Below, piece by piece: positions 6,269 to 11,801 of a DNA stretch of 11,801 nucleotides. Made by a program: the position numbers and the translations under genes. The notes beneath the pieces are model-generated. The model was not told the origin of the DNA. It saw only the letters and a program-made list of their open reading frames with translations, and ran no database searches. The stretch comes from JAHOYW01 sp964515915. Lineage in GTDB: Bacteria > Verrucomicrobiota > Lentisphaeria > Victivallales > Victivallaceae. Location: the NCBI GenBank assembly GCA_964515915.1, contig CAZEXM010000092.1:1-11801 (forward strand), in the 5' to 3' direction. How positions within the stretch are numbered: the first letter of the stretch is position 1; every line of letters begins with the position of its first letter.

Positions 6269-7282
6269 TTAAAGGTATCCTGAAATAATAATATCATTGC
6301 CGGCAATTTCAAGTTTATAATCGCGAAGTAATTTTGCTGCGTCCAAAGTCAAGGGGTTTTTCCCTCCCACGACGGGACGGCTGTCTTTGCCGCCGAGGAT
6401 TTTCGGGGCGATATGGAATTCTATTTTGTCGACGATCCCGGCGTTTAAAACTTCCGCCGCCAGTTCCCCGCCGCCTTCGATCAATAAAGCGCTGATGTTT
6501 TCTTTGCCCAGCTCAGCCAGCAAATTCCGCCATTCCCCGGGAGAAGACGGGCTTAGCGCACGTGCCGAATGATCGGGGAAATACTCCAGCAGATCGTCGT
6601 TATTCATTGAACGTGTCGCAATCAGTTTCAGCGGCTGTTTGTTCCATGGAACAGCTGCGTCCCGGACAAGCAAACCTGGACGATCCTGGCGGACGGTTTC
6701 GCCGCCGACCATAATCGCGTCACACCATCTGCGCAGTTTTTGAACGCGTTCGCGCGCGACGGTGCCGGTAATCCATTTTGATTGTCCGTCAGCAGTGGCG
6801 ATTTTGCCGTCCAGGGTCATGGCCATTTTTAAAATGACAAAAGGTTTTCCGCTTGTAATCCAGGTGAAAAACGCCTCGTTTACTTTGTCGCAGGCGGCTT
6901 TTTCGATCCCGCGGACAGTTTCGATTCCGGCTTGTTTCAATATTTCCAAACCTTTAGCGGCGTGTACCGGATTGGGATCGACAGAGCCGACGAAGACTTT
7001 TTTAATGCCGGCGTCGATAATTGCCCGGGTGCAGGGCGGCGTGCGCCCGGAAGTGCAGCAGGGTTCGAGGGTAACATAAATATCCGCTCCCCGGGCGTTT
7101 TCGCCGGCGGCGCGCAAAGCGTTGACTTCGGCGTGGGCTCCGCCCGCGCGGTGATGGTAACCGCGTCCGGTGATTTTATTTTCTTTAACGACTATCGCGC
7201 CGACCAGGGGATTAGGGCTGGTCTGTCCCCAGGCCCGTTTGGCCAGCTCAAGAGCTTCCAACATGTAATTTTCAGTAGTCAT
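6269..7282 (-). CDS. ribD: Bifunctional riboflavin biosynthesis deaminase/reductase RibD
   Basis: Catalyses two consecutive cytosolic steps of riboflavin synthesis: deamination of 2,5-diamino-6-ribosylamino-4(3H)-pyrimidinone 5'-phosphate, then NADPH-dependent reduction of the ribosyl side chain. The 337-residue product has both domains. The zinc deaminase domain (about 1-145) has SPNPLVGAI, HAE (50-52) and PCCTSGRTPPC (74-84), giving the His and two Cys zinc ligands and the catalytic Glu. The reductase domain (about 147-337) has KMAMTLDGKIATADGQSKWITG (152-173), GGETVRQDRP and LLIEGGGELA. The ATG at 7282 gives the usual family N-terminus. There is no Shine-Dalgarno, but a near-consensus promoter lies just upstream. 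Its stop overlaps the ribE leader, so the two are co-transcribed. Confidence 0.97.
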   Translation of the reverse strand: MTTENYMLEALELAKRAWGQTSPNPLVGAIVVKENKITGRGYHHRAGGAHAEVNALRAAGENARGADIYVTLEPCCTSGRTPPCTRAIIDAGIKKVFVGSVDPNPVHAAKGLEILKQAGIETVRGIEKAACDKVNEAFFTWITSGKPFVILKMAMTLDGKIATADGQSKWITGTVARERVQKLRRWCDAIMVGGETVRQDRPGLLVRDAAVPWNKQPLKLIATRSMNNDDLLEYFPDHSARALSPSSPGEWRNLLAELGKENISALLIEGGGELAAEVLNAGIVDKIEFHIAPKILGGKDSRPVVGGKNPLTLDAAKLLRDYKLEIAGNDIIISGYL

Positions 7283-7296
7283 GGATATATCACATT

Positions 7297-7325
7297 ATTT
7301 TATTGCTGTAAATACTATATGTGAA
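7297..7325 (-). promoter_or_regulatory. Putative sigma-70 promoter of the ribD operon
   Basis: Minus strand: -35 TTCACA at 7325-7320 (5 of 6 consensus), a 17-base spacer, and -10 TAAAAT at 7302-7297 (5 of 6). The predicted start near 7290 leaves only about eight bases before the ribD ATG, matching the absence of a Shine-Dalgarno. No FMN riboswitch (RFN) core is visible here or farther upstream. Confidence 0.55.
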
Positions 7326-7471
7326 GTAGCCTCAAAAACAAGTCGGAAATATAATCATGAAAAAGTTTATGGTCTTGCTGTCTACCACACTTTGTGGCTG
7401 GATTCATTCTGAGCCGCTCCTGCGGAGCTCAATCCTGCGGATACCCACCCGGATTCAGTTTCCCGCAAGAC
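7326..7471 (-). other. Hairpin-rich intergenic stretch between the SDR gene and ribD
   Basis: These 146 bases hold no convincing gene. On the plus strand they contain the hairpin CCACA-CTT-TGTGG (7385-7397), the bulged hairpin TGAG/CCGC-TCCT-GCGG/AG/CTCA (7410-7431), and AATCC...GGATT (from 7431). TCCTGCGGA occurs twice (7418-7426 and 7433-7441). None of the stems is followed by a T-run on the minus strand, so a standard terminator for the SDR gene is not evident. Confidence 0.4.
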
Positions 7472-8212
7472 TCACTCATTCAGTTTCCACATTTTGCGGT
7501 TTATCCGGTCGTAAAAGCGTGGAAACATACGAGTGAACAAAAGGAATCCAATATAAATGCGCGGATAAGTGAAAGAACGCCACTTGCGTTGATAAGCTTT
7601 GTATAATCTCCGGGCGAAACCAAGTGCGCTGGAACCGACGTCCGGGGTATCCGGCGCGGTGCGCGGGCCAAGCGCGCGACTCGAAAACCCTGTATCAATA
7701 CGTCCCGGAAGCGCGTTTAAAACTCGAATGCCGTATTTTTCAACTTCCACCCTGAGTGAATCCGAAAATGCGCAGACCGCGTATTTAGTGGAGCAATACG
7801 GCCCCATGCAGGGTACGTAGGATTTGCCCGCGACGGAAGCAATATTTATAACGGTGCCTTGACTGTTTTTCAATAAAGGCAGAAATGTATATGTCATGTT
7901 GACCAGCGCGAAAAAATTGAGTTCAAAAATGTCCCGCAATTCAAGGATGCTGAATTCTTCCCAGGCCGCGTAATTTCCTTTGCCGGCGTTGTTGATTAGC
8001 ACATCCAGGTGTCCGAATTCTCCCTGTACTTTGGTAAATAATTCCTGGCAGGCTCCGTCCTGAGTAATATCTGTCTTAAACCAGCGGTCAAGTTCTATTC
8101 GGGGTTCTGTACGACATACTCCGATTACTTTGAAGCCTTTTTCTTTAAAAACTTTTGCTATTGCCTCCCCCAAACCGCTGGAGGCGCCAGTTATCAATAC
8201 GATTTCCTGCAT
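7472..8212 (-). CDS. Short-chain dehydrogenase/reductase family oxidoreductase
   Basis: Classical SDR enzyme, an NAD(P)-dependent oxidoreductase acting on an unknown alcohol or carbonyl substrate. The 246-residue product has the Rossmann motif TGASSGLG (8-15), NNAG (74-77), and the catalytic Ser126, Tyr139 and Lys143 (YCSTK). PGRIDTGF follows the active site. A Cys-Arg pair after the second strand (CRT, 33-35) would suit NADP, but this is weak evidence. The C-terminus (about 215-246) is basic and aromatic with a short hydrophobic YIGFLLF stretch, seen in SDRs that work on hydrophobic substrates; membrane contact is only possible. An AGGA site lies six bases before the ATG. It starts 49 bases after the MEMO gene, so the two may share a transcript. 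The specific reaction cannot be inferred. Confidence 0.93.
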   Translation of the reverse strand: MQEIVLITGASSGLGEAIAKVFKEKGFKVIGVCRTEPRIELDRWFKTDITQDGACQELFTKVQGEFGHLDVLINNAGKGNYAAWEEFSILELRDIFELNFFALVNMTYTFLPLLKNSQGTVINIASVAGKSYVPCMGPYCSTKYAVCAFSDSLRVEVEKYGIRVLNALPGRIDTGFSSRALGPRTAPDTPDVGSSALGFARRLYKAYQRKWRSFTYPRIYIGFLLFTRMFPRFYDRINRKMWKLNE

Positions 8213-8225
8213 ATTTTTCCTGTTT

Positions 8226-8249
8226 CAAGCGCTTAAGCTTGTTTTTTTT
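8226..8249 (+). terminator. Terminator-like hairpin with T8, reading on the plus strand
   Basis: CAAGC, a six-base loop GCTTAA, and GCTTG are followed by eight T residues on the plus strand, between the MEMO and SDR genes. No plus-strand gene lies upstream of it, so it would only stop antisense transcription. The stem is just 5 bp, so a chance occurrence is quite possible. Confidence 0.3.
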
Positions 8250-8261
8250 ATAACATCTTCC

Positions 8262-9146
8262 TCACTTTTCCGGTTCCTGATCGAAAAACGTGATGCCGGC
8301 ATAACTGACGCATTGCGCGTAATTTGAAGTCAAATCCCCGGAAGTGGTGTAATGTACTAATTCAGCTCCGTTGTTGTCTTTGTTGTTCATCAGCTCTAAG
8401 ACCGCCAGCAGAATTTGAATAGCGCCGCAGCCGCAAATCGTCGCTCCTGTCTTGTTTAAATATTCACAAAAACCATGCATATCCTTGTTGATAATCAATT
8501 GAACCGCACCCAGGTCAAGTAAACGCAGACGCTCCTTGATATTTTTGGAGAAAGGAACATAGTTGAAAGAATGGCCGTAATGGGTAAAATCAGAACTGAT
8601 TACCCATAAAATGTCTTCCCGCCACCAGTCTTTCAAAACTGTGGCGATGTGCCGCGCGGATGCTTCATCTATTAAACCGTTGATTATTGGAATTAATTCA
8701 AAATCCCCGACAAAATGTTGCAGTAAAGGCAGTTGAACTTCAAGGGAATGCTCTCTTTCATGCGCGTCGGACATATAGGCGATATAGTCATTTCCCGTGC
8801 CGGCGATATTCGAAACGCTATCCAGATCTACCGGGATATCCCCCAGCGGGGTGCGGTAGGTGTCGAACTCGGACATGGCAATACCCTGGAAAGGAATACG
8901 GTGAGACGGCGCGATGACCAGAACTTTAGAATATTTCCCGTCTATGGTTTTCAATAAAGTTTTCATCGCGGTTTGAGCCGAAAAGCAATAACCGGCATGA
9001 GGCAGAATCACTGCTCTTATATGATCGCTGGTTCGTTCAGTGTTTAATTCCTTCTGCATGACTCCGGTAAGATATTTACGTAAATTTGTTTCGTCATTAT
9101 CGTAAAATTGACCGGCAAAATATGGTTTTATAATACCAAGTGACAT
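8262..9146 (-). CDS. MEMO family protein (AmmeMemoRadiSam system protein B type)
   Basis: Member of the MEMO family, whose fold is related to extradiol dioxygenases. The role in bacteria is not settled; homologues often neighbour AMMECR1-domain and radical SAM proteins (AmmeMemoRadiSam), and metal-dependent redox roles are known for the human protein. The 294-residue product shows the family's ordered blocks: AGQFY (11-15), PHAGY (49-53), APSH (79-82), TPLGDIPVD (99-107), EHSLEVQLP (132-140), SSDFTHYG (184-191) and TGATICGCGAI (233-243). His50, His82, His189 and Cys238 match the conserved putative metal or active-site positions of MEMO1. The ATG at 9146 has a GGGAGAG ribosome binding site. 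No AMMECR1 or radical SAM partner is in the window; the neighbours are an SDR gene downstream and a URO-D-like gene 287 bases upstream. Confidence 0.93.
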   Translation of the reverse strand: MSLGIIKPYFAGQFYDNDETNLRKYLTGVMQKELNTERTSDHIRAVILPHAGYCFSAQTAMKTLLKTIDGKYSKVLVIAPSHRIPFQGIAMSEFDTYRTPLGDIPVDLDSVSNIAGTGNDYIAYMSDAHEREHSLEVQLPLLQHFVGDFELIPIINGLIDEASARHIATVLKDWWREDILWVISSDFTHYGHSFNYVPFSKNIKERLRLLDLGAVQLIINKDMHGFCEYLNKTGATICGCGAIQILLAVLELMNNKDNNGAELVHYTTSGDLTSNYAQCVSYAGITFFDQEPEK

Positions 9147-9433
9147 TTTGAATCTCTCCCTCGTTATAAAAAGTTCCCCAATTTCTTAATGACTACTTAA
9201 TATATAAAGTAACTGAAAACCCGCGTGATTTCAAGTTTTTTTAGCATAATTTGCCAAAGATAAACCATAATTGCAGATACTGGACAACACCGCCAAAAAG
9301 CAAAAAGGTAACGAAACCGACGTTCGGCTTTTTTAAAAGCGTTCGAGCGTTGCTGTAAATTTTTATTTTTTTCAGGAATTTATGCTATACCGAGTTTTGT
9401 CGGACGCGTCATACTGAGGGAAACGCCAATCAC
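9147..9433. other. Intergenic region without a recognised gene
   Basis: These 287 bases separate the URO-D-like gene from the MEMO gene. They are AT-rich near the MEMO start (TATATATTAA around 9195-9205), which may contain the MEMO promoter, but no -35/-10 pair with proper spacing stands out. A short CCGA-CGT-TCGG stem at 9317-9327 is the only visible hairpin and is weak. Confidence 0.5.
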
Positions 9434-10555
9434 TTACAGGCTGTGCCAGAAATTAAGGATATCAGCAGTGGAGTTGAATTGCGAAAACTCATCACAAGCA
9501 CTGAAAATCGGCGCGAGTGTGCCCCGGGCAGCGAATTTGTGTTGACGAATGAGATATTCTTTCGGCGATTCATCCGGAAATTTCGGCCAGCCGTTGAAGT
9601 TGATTTTACCGGCTTTTTCAAATTTTTCCATGTTCTTGTAAAACTCAATCTCATGTTCATGTCCGGGGATATGCCCGAAATTGAGTACTTTGAACTCCGG
9701 ATAACTGAGTATTAAATCGGTCAGGCCTTCGTGGTATCCACAGTAATGCACCCAGGCTCCGCCGAATTCACGGGCAAGCCGGCGCGAATACGTCAGCGCG
9801 AACTCCTCAATATGATCGGGGCTCAACATGACGGTTGTGTCCTCACAAATCCGAATGCCGAAACTGTCGGAATACAAAGTATTTGCATGATGCATCGAGG
9901 TCAAAGGTTCATTAATAGCTTCTTTCATCCAACGATGAGTCTTTATGCCCAGTTCCAGGCAAAGGTTCATCAGGTGATGAATGAAGGGCGGATCATCGTA
10001 AAGCTGAATGAACAGTTCGTCGCCAAATATCAAATGCGCCAGATCAAACGGTCCCTGGGTATCCATGACGTACACCGGGATCGAATCCCCCATAATTTCT
10101 TTGAAGTAATGCATCATTTCCATGCCCCGGGCAAAACTGCCGCGCTGGCGGATATCATCGGGAGAAAGTTTAGTGATCTGTTCCTTGGTCAAATGTTCAG
10201 TCAGCCACGGCATTTTGTCCGGAAAAGTCATTTGTTCAAGGCCAAAACACGCTAAAAGAATACCTGTTCCCAGATTAGCGCGAATTGATGGTATTTTGTC
10301 GTTGTGTCCATTGGCGGCACAAGCGCCCCGAATTTCGCGGCAAAGCATCTTTGCTTCGTCCGTAAAAATTTGTTTCAGGTCATATTCCGGAATCAATTTC
10401 TGTTTTTCCGACATCTCGCCATCAATAAATAATAATGGAGAGGATAGTTTTTCCCCACGCCAGTAACGGCATTGACGTTCCCGGCTTTTTTGGATGTGTT
10501 CGTAGTCAAAATCAAGTAAGCCGGGTAATTTTTTTACGTCAAATTCAGAATTCAT
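9434..10555 (-). CDS. Uroporphyrinogen decarboxylase (URO-D) superfamily protein
   Basis: A 373-residue TIM-barrel protein of the URO-D superfamily. This group includes true HemE and the MtaA/CmuA-type methyltransferases that move methyl groups between cobalamin-type corrinoids and thiols. Supporting segments are MDTQGPFDLAHLI (164-176), EDTTVMLSPDHIEEF (238-252), and AWVHYCGYHEGL (267-278), whose His270 and Cys272 resemble the zinc-binding HxC pair of the methyltransferase branch. The N-terminal Arg-rich substrate motif of HemE is not seen, so heme synthesis is unlikely. The substrate is unknown. The ATG has an AAGGATG site with good spacing. It is divergent from an AraC-family regulator across 146 bases, so control by that regulator, perhaps in response to a sugar or methylated compound, is plausible. 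Confidence 0.85.
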   Translation of the reverse strand: MNSEFDVKKLPGLLDFDYEHIQKSRERQCRYWRGEKLSSPLLFIDGEMSEKQKLIPEYDLKQIFTDEAKMLCREIRGACAANGHNDKIPSIRANLGTGILLACFGLEQMTFPDKMPWLTEHLTKEQITKLSPDDIRQRGSFARGMEMMHYFKEIMGDSIPVYVMDTQGPFDLAHLIFGDELFIQLYDDPPFIHHLMNLCLELGIKTHRWMKEAINEPLTSMHHANTLYSDSFGIRICEDTTVMLSPDHIEEFALTYSRRLAREFGGAWVHYCGYHEGLTDLILSYPEFKVLNFGHIPGHEHEIEFYKNMEKFEKAGKINFNGWPKFPDESPKEYLIRQHKFAARGTLAPIFSACDEFSQFNSTADILNFWHSL

Positions 10556-10594
10556 AACAACATCCTTAGTAATAATTAATCATAGTATATAATA

Positions 10595-10622
10595 ATTATA
10601 ACGCATAAAAATGATAAATAAA
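10595..10622 (-). promoter_or_regulatory. Possible promoter of the URO-D-like gene
   Basis: A perfect -10 TATAAT lies at 10600-10595 on the minus strand, 40 bases upstream of the ATG. With a 16-base spacer the -35 would be TTTATT (10622-10617), a poor match. A weak -35 next to a good -10 fits an activator-dependent promoter, as AraC-type targets often are. It adjoins the -35 of the divergent regulator promoter. Confidence 0.35.
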
Positions 10623-10651
10623 TTGACAAAGTAATCATTCTTTTGTATTAT
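10623..10651 (+). promoter_or_regulatory. Near-consensus sigma-70 promoter of the AraC-family gene
   Basis: TTGACA at 10623-10628, a 17-base spacer, and TATTAT at 10646-10651: a perfect -35, a 5-of-6 -10 and ideal spacing. The predicted start near 10658 gives a leader of about 44 bases that includes the heptamer repeats. Confidence 0.7.
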
Positions 10652-10661
10652 ATAATCATAA

Positions 10662-10682
10662 GTTAGTTGTTAGCTGTTAGTT
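10662..10682 (+). repeat. Three tandem 7-base repeats in the regulator leader
   Basis: GTTAGTT GTTAGCT GTTAGTT: three copies of GTTAGYT directly after the predicted transcription start and just before the Shine-Dalgarno of the AraC-family gene. This could be a simple slippage-prone repeat or part of a protein-binding site; the sequence alone does not decide. Confidence 0.6.
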
Positions 10683-10701
10683 GTCTCAAGGAGGCGCGAG
10701 A

Positions 10702-11490
10702 ATGGAATATTTTAAAGACATAGAGTTTATTGCCTGGACACATCGACCAGAATGTAATGCCTGGGTTGATAAAAGATTTGGCTATTACGTGCTGGATTAT
10801 GCTGAGAAGGGCAGGCTGCTTATGCAAGTTGGCGATGGTCCTGTCCAACGTCTTAAAGGACCCGTCGTGTTTATGACCTTCCCGGGAATACATTTTAAGT
10901 TCGGACGACATATCGGGCATTGGGATCACCGCTTCATTTCATTCAAGGGAAAACTGGCTGAACATTTTGTACACACGGGACTGTTTCCGACAGAGACTCC
11001 AATTTTACAAGTAAACGATCCGGAGAGATTCTGCCGCGCGTTTGACGAATTGCTGAAATACATGGACAAGCCCGAATACGGAACTTCGCGCGCGGCTTAC
11101 ATGCTTGAAGGCTTGCTGCTGCAATTACATGAACGAAGTTCACGCCGGACAGTGAGGCGCAGCGATCTGCGAATACACCGGGCAATTGAGAAAATCACGC
11201 TGAAACCGGAACATAATTGGGATTTGCGGCTTCTTGCTTCGCAAAGCGCTTTATCATATTCTCATTTCAGGCGGCTTTTTATTGCCGTCGCCGGGCTGCC
11301 GCCGGGCAATTTTATCCTTGCGAAGCGCATGGAAAAGGCCGCAAAATTGCTGCAGCAGCCTTTCCCTCCAAGCTTGCAGGAAACCGCTTCGTTCTGTGCT
11401 TATGAGGATATATATTACTTTAATAAATCATTTCGCAAATTTCACGGTATTCCCCCCGGTCGTTATCGCGACAACTTCCAACTGCAATAA
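10702..11490 (+). CDS. AraC-family transcriptional regulator
   Basis: A 262-residue DNA-binding regulator. The N-terminal part (about 1-150) is beta-rich, with GRLLMQVGDGPVQRLKGPVVFMTFPGIHF and several His and aromatic residues, in keeping with a cupin-like ligand-binding domain. The C-terminal AraC/XylS domain (about 160-258) has two helix-turn-helix units: WDLRLLASQSALSYSHFRRLF (173-193) and SLQETASFCAYEDIYYFNKSFRKFHGIPPGRYR (224-256), ending with the family's F..FG.PP.. type signature. The ATG at 10702 is chosen over an upstream TTG (10681) because AAGGAGG lies seven bases before it and the TTG lies in the leader repeat. The gene is divergent from the URO-D-like gene, its most likely target. 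The inducer is unknown. Confidence 0.95.
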   Translation: MEYFKDIEFIAWTHRPECNAWVDKRFGYYVLDYAEKGRLLMQVGDGPVQRLKGPVVFMTFPGIHFKFGRHIGHWDHRFISFKGKLAEHFVHTGLFPTETPILQVNDPERFCRAFDELLKYMDKPEYGTSRAAYMLEGLLLQLHERSSRRTVRRSDLRIHRAIEKITLKPEHNWDLRLLASQSALSYSHFRRLFIAVAGLPPGNFILAKRMEKAAKLLQQPFPPSLQETASFCAYEDIYYFNKSFRKFHGIPPGRYRDNFQLQ

Positions 11491-11801
11491 AGAAGAAGTC
11501 AAGCAAACTGGCATAACGAATATTATCTGCGGTTCGACGGAAATGACGATTGTTATACCATTATGGCCACCAAAATCGACTGACGCAGACGGCACCGCCA
11601 AAAGTCATCAAGTTAAATACTCAAACGCTCAACATTATCTAAAAATTTGCTTTGCTCATTTTTAGAGAATATCGCTTTTCGAGAGATGTATTTATTATTA
11701 AGGCGCAACAAGTTGCGCATAATTTTGAGCATTAGAGATGCTCGATCAGCGCCAAACAAGTTTGGATTTTATATTTGTTTTTGACCAATAGTTAATTGTA
11801 T
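11491..11801. other. Terminal region without a recognised gene
   Basis: The last 311 bases contain no reading frame that I can support on either strand. Bases 11491-11700 show no recognisable element; the right part holds three consecutive hairpins (listed separately). A gene may begin beyond the window edge. Confidence 0.5.
11703..11782. repeat. Cluster of three perfect hairpins, the last followed by a T-rich run
   Basis: Stem-loops lie one after the other: GCGCAAC-AA-GTTGCGC (11703-11718, 7-bp arms), GAGCAT-TAGAG-ATGCTC (11727-11743, 6-bp) and CCAAAC-AA-GTTTGG (11752-11765, 6-bp). The last is followed on the plus strand by ATTTTATATTTGTTTTT, so it could act as a weak terminator for the AraC-family gene, whose stop lies 262 bases upstream. 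The first and third share the stem-CAAG-stem centre (AACAAGTT/AACAAGTT), which hints at a repeated unit. Confidence 0.55.

Noticed and set aside
5461..6288. 275-codon plus-strand ORF opposite ribE
   Set aside because: Shadow of ribE on the other strand; composition is Ser/Arg/Pro-rich and there is no recognisable domain, while ribE is certain.
9230..9260. TGGCA...TGC resembling a sigma-54 promoter upstream of the MEMO gene (minus strand)
   Set aside because: The GG and GC doublets are ten bases apart instead of the twelve needed.
9311..9334. Stem CCGA-CGT-TCGG followed by T6 on the plus strand
   Set aside because: A 4-bp stem is too weak, the T-run is on the strand with no upstream gene, and on the minus strand the T-run is short and interrupted.
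9731..10255. 174-codon plus-strand ORF opposite the URO-D-like gene
   Set aside because: Antisense to a well-supported gene, no ribosome binding site and no family signature.
11234..11665. 143-codon ORF overlapping the end of the AraC-family gene
   Set aside because: Its first part is the out-of-frame reading of the second half of the regulator; the tail has no family resemblance and no start signal.
1..11801. CRISPR array, tRNA, rRNA, insertion sequence or integrase
   Set aside because: No regularly spaced repeats, no cloverleaf or rRNA-like sequence recognised, and no transposase or integrase reading frame.

Overview
This window looks like ordinary chromosome from a Gram-negative-type bacterium of moderate GC. 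The gene set (glycolysis, vitamin B2 and B6 synthesis, a PilT/PilU-type ATPase, a MEMO-family protein, and an AraC regulator divergent from a URO-D-like protein) would fit the PVC superphylum, perhaps a Lentisphaerota-like lineage. That placement is an inference from gene content and protein style; no rRNA or other marker is present to settle it. Nothing here is plasmid- or phage-like, and there is no CRISPR array, tRNA, rRNA or transposase gene.

Layout: ten confident genes run on the minus strand and one, the AraC regulator at the right end, runs on the plus strand. In transcription order the minus-strand genes are: a URO-D superfamily protein (10555-9434), a MEMO family protein (9146-8262), an SDR oxidoreductase (8212-7472), ribD (7282-6269), ribE (6251-5601), an unrecognised TIM-barrel-like protein (5600-4815), pdxJ (4737-4006), a PilT/PilU-type ATPase (3979-2882), gap (2667-1669) and pgk (1274-51). 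The ribD-ribE-orf block is very tight: the ribE ribosome binding site overlaps the ribD stop, and the next ATG directly follows the ribE stop. It makes riboflavin and is followed by pdxJ, which makes pyridoxine 5'-phosphate, so this is a cofactor-synthesis cluster with one unknown member. gap and pgk catalyse consecutive glycolytic steps. They are separated by about 390 bases holding a good intrinsic terminator after gap and a REPIN-like double hairpin, so pgk is probably transcribed at least partly on its own.

At the right end, the AraC-family gene has a near-consensus sigma-70 promoter and a strong Shine-Dalgarno. It faces away from the URO-D-like gene across a 146-base AT-rich region, a layout that suggests local regulation. 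The last 311 bases hold no convincing gene but contain three perfect hairpins in a row.

The most noteworthy items are the double hairpin at 1424-1481, whose two mismatches between arms are compensated inside each arm; the conserved-looking operon position of the unknown TIM-barrel-like protein; a possible 38-residue small ORF between pilT and gap; and ribD transcription that appears to start only a few bases before the start codon, leaving no room for an FMN riboswitch. I did not find an obvious new multi-gene system.
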